Positions 45,547 through 53,281 of a DNA stretch of 64,000 bases are shown here, one piece after another. Every line of letters begins with the position of its first letter. Within the stretch, counting starts at the first letter, position 1. Location of the stretch: NCBI GenBank assembly GCA_003259005.1, contig QLII01000001.1, positions 8,051,001-8,115,000 on the forward strand, read 5' to 3'. The stretch comes from Spirosoma telluris (lineage in GTDB: Bacteria > Bacteroidota > Bacteroidia > Cytophagales > Spirosomataceae). The notes under the pieces were generated by a model. It searched no databases and was not told where the DNA came from. It worked only from the letters and a program-made list of their open reading frames with translations. The position numbers and the translations under genes are program-made.

Positions 45547-46326
45547 CTATGGATTCGTTGGATTAATAAGCATTGGTGTTTTGCCGTCAGTGATAATAAT
45601 CTTCGCGTTTGGAGAGGTGGCTAGTTGTCGGAAGGCCTCGATGGTTTTGTACTCAATGAGTTGTTTGTTAAGGCCCTCTGAAATAATCTTCTGTGAGTCG
45701 GCGATTCCTTTAGCCTCAATTACTTTCCGATCGGCTTCTTTGCGTTCTTTCATCAGGACAAACTCCATTTGCTGCGCCTGTTGCTCCGCTTCGAGTTTTT
45801 GTTCGATGGATTGCGCCAGTCCTTTGGGCAACTGAATACTTTTCATGAGTACGCTTTCAACAACAATACCCCGCTTCTCCAGTACGGTATGCATTTCGGC
45901 AGCAATTTCCTTTTCAATTTCCTCCCGCTGACCGGTATACATGTCTTTGGCAAAAAAACGGGCGCAAACATCCGCGGCTGCTGATCTAAACACGCTAACA
46001 ATCACCACATTTTCATAGCGGTCGCCAATTGTTGACAGCACTTCGGGCGCTTTTTCGGGTAAAACCCGGTAGAGTACCGCCATCTCAGCTGTAATATTAA
46101 GCCCTTCTTTGGAGGGAATATTTTCAAGCGCTAGCGGGAGGTTAATGGTACGGGTTGGTACCTTAATAATGGTTGTTGTGAAGGGATTATAAGTATGAAC
46201 ACCCGAGCCTTTTACGGTGGGATCTAACTTTCCCAATCGACGTTTTACGCCAACTTCACCCTGACGAATGGTGGTACATCCGATTACTAATAAGGGAAGT
46301 ATTGAGCAAAATATAAGCTTTTTCAT
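45547..46326 (-). CDS. Prohibitin-type SPFH lipoprotein
   Basis: This 259-aa protein starts with a lipoprotein signal (lipobox LLVIGC, Cys17), not the membrane helix usual in prohibitins. The SPFH domain follows (QGEVGVKRRLGKL, VHTYNPFTTTIIKVPTRTINL), then a long charged coiled coil (EQKLEAEQQAQQMEFVLMKERKEADRKVIEAKGIADSQ). Such proteins form ring scaffolds that organise membrane or protease complexes. Here anchoring would be at the inner or outer membrane through lipid. The gene is alone, with the start at 46326 well supported by the signal. Confidence 0.88.
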   Translation of the reverse strand: MKKLIFCSILPLLVIGCTTIRQGEVGVKRRLGKLDPTVKGSGVHTYNPFTTTIIKVPTRTINLPLALENIPSKEGLNITAEMAVLYRVLPEKAPEVLSTIGDRYENVVIVSVFRSAAADVCARFFAKDMYTGQREEIEKEIAAEMHTVLEKRGIVVESVLMKSIQLPKGLAQSIEQKLEAEQQAQQMEFVLMKERKEADRKVIEAKGIADSQKIISEGLNKQLIEYKTIEAFRQLATSPNAKIIITDGKTPMLINPTNP

Positions 46327-46397
46327 GATAGTAAACGAAACGTTTGAATTGTTTCGCTAACTACCTATTTGCCTATTAAAGCCTGATTTAAAAGAAG

Positions 46398-46856
46398 TTA
46401 AGTTGTTGTTAAACTTATGCGAGTGTCTAAAAACGCCTGAAGTTCATCGGGACGTTGCGTACCAATAGTAATTTTTTGTTTGGTTTTCCAGTCAATTCGC
46501 AAGCTTTTGTTTCCGGCAATGTTATAGACCCAGCCGTCAAATCCCAGACGGATGCCATATCCAACAAAGCTGTATTGGGTTATCGAAATGGTCCGGACGT
46601 CATTCCATAGGATCGTTCGCCAGGAAAAAATAGGAAAAACGCGGTAATGAATACCGGTTGAATCCAGCCGCGTGTCTAATCGCCAACTATAGAACAGGAA
46701 AATAACGAGTAAACTAATAGTAAAGCCAATCCAGGAAGAAGGGTAATTTTGCCTACTATTGATCCAAAGAGGGCTAGCTGTCACAACAGCTACAGCACTC
46801 AGCATAAGCCATAACCACCACTGTCGGAATCGCTGCGTTTCGGTGAAAGTAGTCAT
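46398..46856 (-). CDS. PH-domain-like membrane protein
   Basis: This 152-aa protein has two membrane helices (WWLWLMLSAVAVVTASPLWI and SSWIGFTISLLVIFLFYSW), followed by a beta-rich domain (LDSTGIHYRVFPIFSWRTILWNDVRTISI) that resembles bacterial PH-like domains. Function unknown. It starts 2 bases after the stop of the upstream minus-strand gene, so the two are probably cotranscribed. Confidence 0.65.
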   Translation of the reverse strand: MTTFTETQRFRQWWLWLMLSAVAVVTASPLWINSRQNYPSSWIGFTISLLVIFLFYSWRLDTRLDSTGIHYRVFPIFSWRTILWNDVRTISITQYSFVGYGIRLGFDGWVYNIAGNKSLRIDWKTKQKITIGTQRPDELQAFLDTRISLTTT

Positions 46857-46858
46857 GC

Positions 46859-48121
46859 CTAGGTTTTCTGCTTCTTCTTCTTGGCCGCCGGAAATAGAAT
46901 GTTGTTTAGAATCAAGCGGTAACCAGCCGAATTGGGGTGCAGGTTCAGGTCAGTTGGTTCTTCCCCAATTTCATGCCGATAGTCTTCGGGGTCGTGGCCA
47001 CCGTAGAACGTGAAGAAACCCCGACCATAAGGCGAGTGGATGTATCGAGCCTCACCTGCCGAGCGATTTTCGGCCATGATCACCACTTCGGGTTTGATGT
47101 AGTTTTTCTTAAAGGCCGTTGTCTGTCCCATGAATCCCTTAATCACGTTCAGGTGATTTTGCGTCAGCATCGTAGGAATGGGGTCATACTTGGCCGAGAA
47201 TTGAAACAACGTGAAGTAATCGTTATGTTCGCTTAAACCCCGTTCTTCAGGCTGATTATCGATGTTGGAGAACTCGATCAGATAGGGATTCGTGTAGACC
47301 TGAAAGTTTCGGAATGCAAATGTCTGGCTGTAATCCAGTTTACTGTTCGCGTTGGGGTCGGCGGGGTCACCATCGTAAAATGTATCGACAATATCGGTAT
47401 TATGCGATGCCAGGGCAATGTCGTAGGTGTCGGTCGCATTGCACATAGCAAACAGATAGCCTCCACCTAACACAAAATCACGAATTTTCTGCGCTACGGC
47501 CAACTTCAGTTGAGGCACTTTCGTAAAGCCAAATTTACCGGCAATCGTTTCGGCTTCACGCTTCTGAGCAATGTACCAGGGCTGATCTTTAAAGTGGAAA
47601 AATTTGCCGTATTGTCCCGTAAAATCCTCATGGTGCAAGTGCAGCCAGTCATATTCAGGGAGTTTGGCATTCATTACCTCTTCGTCGAATACAACATCAT
47701 AAGGAATTTCGGCATAGGTCATGACCATGGTCACGGCATCGTCCCAGGGCTGTTTTGTTTTGGGCGAATAAACTGCCACTTTGGGTGGTTTCTGAAGCTT
47801 AACCGCATCCATATTGGCATCGGGAGCTGCCACCTCGCTTAAAATTTGCGCTGACTGGGCGTCTGAAATGACCTCATAACTAACCCCTCGAATGACCATT
47901 TCGTTAATAAAAGCCTGACTTTGCGGCATTAGAAACGAACCGCCCCGGTAATTAAGCAACCAGTCGATTTCTGTATCGTGGACTTTCAGCACCCAATAGG
48001 CAATACCATAGGCTTTGAGATGATTTTTCTGGGCATCATCCATAGGAATCAGGATCTTGGAGGCCCATGTCCGGCCCGCCAGGGTCAGAATTAGGATAAG
48101 CGGTAACAGCAGCCGTTTCAT
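46859..48121 (-). CDS. Exported protein of the family often labelled asparagine synthetase B
   Basis: This 420-aa protein has a signal peptide (MKRLLLPLILILTLAGRTWA) and a long globular part with HLHHEDFTGQYGKF, GGGYLFAMCNATDTYDIAL and HSPYGRGFFTFYGGHDPEDY. It resembles Bacteroidota proteins often annotated as asparagine synthetase B, although no glutaminase or ATP-pyrophosphatase motif is visible, so that name should not be trusted. The GGGY and GGHDPEDY segments suggest a glutamine-amidotransferase-like (ThuA-type) fold. ATG at 48119-48121 is chosen because it begins the signal peptide; the frame is open 32 codons further upstream. Confidence 0.75.
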   Translation of the reverse strand: MKRLLLPLILILTLAGRTWASKILIPMDDAQKNHLKAYGIAYWVLKVHDTEIDWLLNYRGGSFLMPQSQAFINEMVIRGVSYEVISDAQSAQILSEVAAPDANMDAVKLQKPPKVAVYSPKTKQPWDDAVTMVMTYAEIPYDVVFDEEVMNAKLPEYDWLHLHHEDFTGQYGKFFHFKDQPWYIAQKREAETIAGKFGFTKVPQLKLAVAQKIRDFVLGGGYLFAMCNATDTYDIALASHNTDIVDTFYDGDPADPNANSKLDYSQTFAFRNFQVYTNPYLIEFSNIDNQPEERGLSEHNDYFTLFQFSAKYDPIPTMLTQNHLNVIKGFMGQTTAFKKNYIKPEVVIMAENRSAGEARYIHSPYGRGFFTFYGGHDPEDYRHEIGEEPTDLNLHPNSAGYRLILNNILFPAAKKKKQKT

Positions 48122-48185
48122 TGGTTTCCCTATTAAGAATGCACGTGGTAGTTTTGTAATAACGAAAGATAAGCAAATATTGTGC

Positions 48186-48261
48186 GAAAAAAGCGTGGGG
48201 TAGGGAGCAGAGCGCATGGAAAATTAAATAACCCCCTTGCTCCCTGCCCCGTGCCCCTTGC
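48186..48261. repeat. Imperfect inverted repeat between divergent genes
   Basis: GGGGTAGGGAGCA near 48197 pairs with TGCTCCCTGCCCC near 48238. It creates a false extension of the permease gene upstream of 48270. Confidence 0.55.
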
Positions 48262-48269
48262 TGCTTACT

Positions 48270-49508
48270 ATGAATCTACTTGAAAACATACGCGAAGGGT
48301 TGCGCTCGATTGCTGGAAACCGGCTGCGAACGATTCTGACCTCGCTCATTATTGCGATCGGGATTACATCGCTGGTGGGTATTCTGACTGCTATTGAGGG
48401 TATTCAAAGTTCGGTGGACAGTAGCTTTGCCGGATTGGGAGCCAACACATTTAGCATTGTAGCCCGGCAGGACGCCTTTCGACGAGGTGGTCGTATTCAA
48501 CGGCAGGATGCCCCAATCGACTATTTTGATGCAGTGCAGTTTAAACGTCGGTTTCCGTATGGAGCCACCATTGCCGTTTCATCGGTTGTGGCGGGTGCGG
48601 CTCAGGCTAAATTCGGATCGAAAAAAACGAATCCTAACATTCAGTTGACGGGTGGAGATGATAACTACCTGGCTGTGAAAGGATTTACTATTCAGAATGG
48701 CCGTAACATGACCCCCAATGACCTGACAGGTGCCCGTAATGTGGCTATCATCGGGGACGAAGTGGCAAATACATTATTCGAAAAAAAGCTAGACCCGATC
48801 AATCAAGTCATTCGGGTGTCTGGCAACCAGTATAAAATTATTGGCGTACTGGCTAAAAAGGGTGGTTTTTCGGGTGGGGGCGATGACCGTATTATCCTGA
48901 TACCGCTCGATAATGCCCGCGCTCTGGCTGGAAGTCAGAAATTAACCTTCGATATTACGGCATCGGTGCCTACGGTGTCAGATCAGGATGAAGCGGTTGA
49001 CGAAGCACGTGGTACCATGCGGCTGGTTCGACGCGATCAACTTGGCCAGCCCGATTCATTTGAAATTGAACGGGCCGACGAGTTAGCCAAAGAAACTGGA
49101 AATATAACGGGCTATTTACGGATTGGTGGGTTTGGGATTGGCTTCATCACCCTGCTCGGTGCCTCTATTGCCTTACTGAATATTATGCTGGTATCAGTCA
49201 CTGAGCGAACCCGTGAAATTGGTATCCGTAAATCGCTCGGTGCTACGCCCCAACGGATTCGGGAACAGTTCCTGATCGAAGCCATTGTGATCTGCATTCT
49301 TGGGGGTATAGGTGGTGTGATACTGGGACTAGGCGTGGGTAACCTGATTTCAAGTGTGATTAGCCAGGGGAAAGGGAGTTTTATCGTTCCCTGGGCCTGG
49401 ATGGGCCTTGGGCTGGTTGTATGTATTACGGTAGGCCTATTTGCCGGTATTTATCCGGCCGTGCGAGCCTCCAAATTAGATCCTATTGATGCGTTACGGT
49501 ATGAGTAG
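48270..49508 (+). CDS. MacB/FtsX-type ABC transporter permease
   Basis: This 412-aa protein has the MacB layout. One N-terminal membrane helix follows LLENIREGLRSIAGNRLRTILT, then a periplasmic MacB core of about 250 residues and three C-terminal helices with the family block VSVTERTREIGIRKSLGATPQRI and the end AVRASKLDPIDALRYE. It would pair with an ATPase and a membrane-fusion protein to export a lipid, peptide or drug, but neither partner is beside it. ATG 48270 starts the family sequence. Confidence 0.9.
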   Translation: MNLLENIREGLRSIAGNRLRTILTSLIIAIGITSLVGILTAIEGIQSSVDSSFAGLGANTFSIVARQDAFRRGGRIQRQDAPIDYFDAVQFKRRFPYGATIAVSSVVAGAAQAKFGSKKTNPNIQLTGGDDNYLAVKGFTIQNGRNMTPNDLTGARNVAIIGDEVANTLFEKKLDPINQVIRVSGNQYKIIGVLAKKGGFSGGGDDRIILIPLDNARALAGSQKLTFDITASVPTVSDQDEAVDEARGTMRLVRRDQLGQPDSFEIERADELAKETGNITGYLRIGGFGIGFITLLGASIALLNIMLVSVTERTREIGIRKSLGATPQRIREQFLIEAIVICILGGIGGVILGLGVGNLISSVISQGKGSFIVPWAWMGLGLVVCITVGLFAGIYPAVRASKLDPIDALRYE

Positions 49509-49513
49509 AACTG

Positions 49514-49600
49514 AATTAATGGATATTGTACAATGGAAAATGTAATTGATTGAAGTAGAAATAAAATTATCCATTATCCATTGTACATTATCCATTAATT
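49514..49600. repeat. AATGGATAATG-type palindrome before tRNA-Leu
   Basis: AATTAATGGATATTGTACAA with its next bases (49514-49542) pairs imperfectly with 49572-49600. It is the third copy of the family and partly overlaps the promoter of tRNA-Leu. Confidence 0.7.
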
Positions 49601-49610
49601 CCTACTTTTG
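49581..49610 (+). promoter_or_regulatory. Promoter for tRNA-Leu
   Basis: TTG at 49581-49583 and TACTTTTG at 49603-49610 match the -33 and -7 consensus with 19 bases between. The tRNA starts 48 bases further on. Confidence 0.75.
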
Positions 49611-49657
49611 CACCCACGTTTGACAAACGCATCCCGCAAGAGCGGGACGATTCTGTC

Positions 49658-49741
49658 GCCGGGATGGCGGAATCGGTAGACGCGATGGTCTCAAACACCA
49701 TTGTCTGCAAGGACATGCCGGTTCGAGTCCGGCTCCCGGTA
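49658..49741 (+). tRNA. tRNA-Leu (anticodon CAA)
   Basis: This 84-base gene has a class II cloverleaf with a long variable arm (TGTCTGCAAGGACA). The acceptor stem is GCCGGGA with TCCCGGT. The anticodon stem ATGGT/ACCAT encloses the loop CTCAAAC, giving CAA. The T arm has GGTTCGAGTCC. CCA is not encoded. A tyrosine-recombinase gene begins 87 bases downstream, so the tRNA 3' end is a likely attachment site. Confidence 0.96.
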
Positions 49742-49750
49742 CCTAAATAC

Positions 49751-49778
49751 GCCCAGAACGCAAATTCTGGGCTTTTTT
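49751..49778 (+). terminator. Terminator of tRNA-Leu
   Basis: GCCCAGAA at 49751-49758 pairs with TTCTGGGC at 49765-49772 and is followed by six T. Confidence 0.9.
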
Positions 49779-49827
49779 ATGCCGTTGCTACAACTATTGC
49801 TACACATTTAACCACATCACCCCCGAA

Positions 49828-50728
49828 ATGCCCTCATTAGATGCCGAAAAATTCCGGCTACCTGTCCTCAAAACACGAAATGGAAATCTTGAAAAGCGCT
49901 GGTATGTTGAATATTATGTTTGGGACACTACTCTAAATACCACTATGGCAATGATGATTTACTACTGAGCGAGACTACAGCCAGGCACATTTATGAATTC
50001 TCAGATTATATCGTTCAGCATCGCGCGGCCTATCAAGTCGCTATCGAAACAATCTGGTAGAAGGGCTGAGCACCTTATTTGAGGAATTAATCAATCGGGA
50101 ATATATTAGTAAAAATCCAACGGCTCGTGTGACGGCCTTGCCGGTTCAAACTAGTCGTAAAAATCTCGCCTTTGCACCCTGTCAACGACTTGAATTCGAG
50201 AACTATTTAGAAGTTCATGGCCCCGGTCTTTATAAATTTACTCGCTTTGTTTATCAGGCGTTTATGCGACCAGTTGAACTAATGCGTTGGCAGATTCGAG
50301 ATATTGAATTAGTCAATAAACGCATATTATGCCATAGCTCCATTACGAAAGGAGGCACCCTGGAACAGTACACCGAATACGTTGAAATCACTGATATCCT
50401 ACTTGATGTGATTCTGACCATGAATCTGGAACGCTACCCACCAACCCACCCTATTTTTAGTCATGACCTGCTGCCGGGTCGAGCGGAGGTTGCCCGAAAC
50501 CGAGTATCTGAACGGCATCATGACGCCCTGGTCAATGCCAAACTATACAATGGGGAATTGACCTTATATTCTTGGAAACATACGGGCGTGGTGAATGCTC
50601 ATAAAGTAGGTGCATCCATGCACTGGCTGCAAAAACACCTACGCCATAGCGATTTGAGAGATACGGTTATTTATCTCAAATCATTAGGGCTTATGCTGGA
50701 AGAAAAGAGCATTGCGCCAACGTGGTAA
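49828..50728 (+). pseudogene. Tyrosine recombinase (phage-type integrase), decayed
   Basis: The start MPSLDAEKFRLPVLKTRNGN followed by RWYVEYYVWD is typical of Bacteroidota integrases. After that the arm and part of the core-binding domain are missing. Remnants appear in other frames (HYGNDDLLLSETTARHIYEF, then SSRYRNNLVEGLSTLFEELI), separated by stops and at least one frame change near 50027. The C-terminal catalytic domain is open from 50129: FMRPVELMRWQIRDIE (first Arg), SWKHTGVVNAHKVG (box with His/Arg-type residues) and DTVIYLKSLGL (Tyr nucleophile). It stands just after tRNA-Leu, marking an old integration. Too damaged to be active as read. Confidence 0.85.
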
Positions 50729-51126
50729 AACGGAACAAAATTTTGTCGACAATCTTCAAAATGGTCCCGGAGCGGCTGGACAGTGTCGGATCAGGCCAAT
50801 ATTAACCATGGTTGGACTAATTTCATGAATGATTGGTCAAATTTTCTACTGAGATTTGCATATTCTCGTTTTTGTTAATTAATCCGTATTGTTGAGTTAA
50901 TACTGTAAGAAAAAAGCATTGCCGCACACTGAGCAAAAGCGCCATCAAATAACTAGCTTCCATCGCTTGGCTGAAAATTAGGAGTAGAATACCTGCAATA
51001 TAAACACTCCCTGCATCACTATTTATTACTGATATGCACACTTTTGATAGTACTATAAATAAAAATAAATCCGTTATAGAATTATAAAATAGGTTAAGGT
51101 TATAGGTTCTTGTCTTTGGTTGAGTT
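50729..51126. other. Intergenic stretch after the integrase remnant
   Basis: A minus-strand open frame with hydrophobic content (50823-51401) crosses it but overlaps the next gene's start and matches nothing. I see no reliable gene. The sequence is AT-rich. Confidence 0.35.
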
Positions 51127-52962
51127 ATGACTATATTTCTGTTACTAACACTATTGTTAAGATTAAGCAATATGCTTGAAGAACGCATTACTGTTGACAA
51201 CCTTAAAGCCCCAAGCCTTAGTCTTCTTAGTATAAAACCGATTAATAAGTATTCTTCTAAAATACAAAAGGAGCCTATTATTTCGATAAATATCCGGCAG
51301 TTCGGAGGAGTAGGTGATCTGATTGAACTTAAGGACGGATCAATAACTAGTAATAACACGCTTCTTGAGTCGGCTTCGGCTTCATTCTCGTCTAAAGACA
51401 TTGGTAAAGCTATTTATGTTAATGGAGCAGGCTTAGCAGGAGCCACACTGATCGCCAATATCTCAGATGTACGTTCCATTTCTCAGGTAATTTTATCTGT
51501 TAAAGCAAGTCAAACCGTTTCAAAAGCCACCGTTACCTATGGGACTGATAACAGTGAGGCATTTATAAAAATGAATGCTTACGCTCGTTCGCTCTCTCCA
51601 AAGCCAATACGATTACAGTTTGAACGTGGAAAGGCTTATATGACCCGCTTTAATAATTGGCTGTCTGGAATTAAAAGCATTGAAGTGGTTGGCCAGGGAG
51701 CTTCCATCATGTGTACAGAAGGGGCTCATTCGCCAGCAGAACACGTAGAACGGCATGTGGCCTTAGCTACACCCTCCGCGTTTGAGAATGTGAATACTAA
51801 TTATTTTAGTTCTTACTGGTCATCCAAGCTTACTACAGGCTGTTTTATTAAATCAACCCGTAAGGGGGCACAATCGGTTACTTTAAGCCAACCAGATAGT
51901 GTAGCTAGTTTTCGGGTTGGCAACTGGGTGCTTATTTATGGACTTGACCAGGAAGGAGTTAACGGGTTTCCAGTTTCCCCTCGTTATTTCGATTACGCAA
52001 AAGTAAAAGCAATTAATTCGTCTACTGGCGTCATTACCTTAGATCGCTTACTTACGAATCAATATGATTCCGGATGGATGGATGGCAAAGGGGCAGGTGA
52101 GCTCAGTGCTCCCCGCATCCTTAATCTTAATCGCCCTTCCTTTAATACCATCGAGAATTTAGTCATTAAAGATTTAACGTTCCTTCCTTTTAAAGGAAAT
52201 ATCAAAGGGCCTATTGCTGCTGATAATCGGAACGGTCGTATTCAAATTTATGGGGTTATAAACTCCACACTCATTAATGTAACAGCGCCTAATTTATACA
52301 TTGGGCAGGGTAAAACGCAGATTTATCAAAATTGCCACTTTACGGTTTTTTGCGAGGGAGATAAAATCGCTGATACCGTTCGCATTATAAACAGTACGTT
52401 TAAAGATTTTACCCATTGTAATGGAGTTAACTTCCTGTTGCTTCGTGGCAACACGTTTACAGGTAAATTCGATTGTAATCCACGAATGTGTCTGGTCGTG
52501 GGGAATACATTTTCTACAATAGCTTCCAATTCGAGTCGAGCTTTGGCTGGCTTCGCTTTCAATGCTGGTACTCGATCAATTGAATTAGGGGATAATACAT
52601 GGAATTGCAGCCGCTTATCTGCCAACGGTAGTTTATTAGCTGGCTTTGGTTCAACTACCTTAACCGTTGAGCAAGTGCGTAATGATAGTACGATCACGCT
52701 CTTATTTGCTAATTGGACAGCCAAGAAAAATATGCGTCAGGTAGCCCCAGGCTATAGCGGAACTACCTCAACGGGAAAGCAATTAACCGTCAATCGGGTA
52801 TTTAAATGGAATACGGATACCATTGCTGTTCAGGGAGTGTTCTCTGACAGACCAGCCGTGGGCGACGCTTTCGTCTTTTCTTTTGCCCCAAAGGTAGTTA
52901 TTAAGGGTAACCAGATCCGGGAGGGGGCAACTGTAAATAGCTATAAGACGTTTGCTCAGTAA
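51127..52962 (+). CDS. Pectate-lyase-like beta-helix protein
   Basis: This 611-aa protein begins, after about 50 residues, with ISINIRQFGGVGDLIELKDG, close to the VKDFGAVGDG start motif of pectate-lyase-like beta-helix domains (also in phage tailspikes and exopolysaccharide enzymes). Repeated short strands with N and I/V follow (GRIQIYGVINSTLINVTAPNL, VRIINSTFKDFTHCNGVNFLL, FDCNPRMCLVVGNTF), as expected for a right-handed beta helix. No catalytic residues are assigned. The N-terminus is hydrophobic (MTIFLLLTLLLRLSNML) and may be a signal or anchor; ATG 51172 is an alternative. It is AT-rich and next to an integrase remnant, so probably cargo of the integrated element. Confidence 0.7.
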   Translation: MTIFLLLTLLLRLSNMLEERITVDNLKAPSLSLLSIKPINKYSSKIQKEPIISINIRQFGGVGDLIELKDGSITSNNTLLESASASFSSKDIGKAIYVNGAGLAGATLIANISDVRSISQVILSVKASQTVSKATVTYGTDNSEAFIKMNAYARSLSPKPIRLQFERGKAYMTRFNNWLSGIKSIEVVGQGASIMCTEGAHSPAEHVERHVALATPSAFENVNTNYFSSYWSSKLTTGCFIKSTRKGAQSVTLSQPDSVASFRVGNWVLIYGLDQEGVNGFPVSPRYFDYAKVKAINSSTGVITLDRLLTNQYDSGWMDGKGAGELSAPRILNLNRPSFNTIENLVIKDLTFLPFKGNIKGPIAADNRNGRIQIYGVINSTLINVTAPNLYIGQGKTQIYQNCHFTVFCEGDKIADTVRIINSTFKDFTHCNGVNFLLLRGNTFTGKFDCNPRMCLVVGNTFSTIASNSSRALAGFAFNAGTRSIELGDNTWNCSRLSANGSLLAGFGSTTLTVEQVRNDSTITLLFANWTAKKNMRQVAPGYSGTTSTGKQLTVNRVFKWNTDTIAVQGVFSDRPAVGDAFVFSFAPKVVIKGNQIREGATVNSYKTFAQ

Positions 52963-53281
52963 CTGATATATAAAAAACACTTTACTCAAATGAGCGGGGC
53001 GTTTAGGTGCCTTTCCGTACCTTAAAGAATGGCTGCAATTTATGTTATTGAACTAATCAACGAAAAGTAGGTGTTTGCTGAGATGCTGGGCATAACCAAA
53101 CAAACAGACAAATTTCCAGTATACAGTTTGAATTCAAGATCCTGCGAGATAAAAGCTAAAGTTCAACGAGAACTTTTTACAATTATTCGGACGTTTAACT
53201 GATCGTTTTTTATACTGACCCGTCCTGAAATCGAATGATTGTGCGGGTACCATTGAATACCCAGGACAAGTCAATAGTCAG
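52963..53281. other. Intergenic stretch between island cargo and kinase gene
   Basis: No gene is recognised, and I see no repeat of the tRNA-Leu 3' end that would mark the far attachment site. It lies at the convergent ends of two genes. Confidence 0.35.

Noticed and set aside
46859..48121. Asparagine synthetase B
   Set aside because: The label is common for this family, but I see none of the required glutaminase or synthetase motifs and there is a signal peptide.
50823..51401. Minus-strand hydrophobic open frame of 192 codons
   Set aside because: Its first 90 codons are antisense to the beta-helix gene. The hydrophobic rest could be a relic of a membrane protein but matches nothing, so I do not call it.
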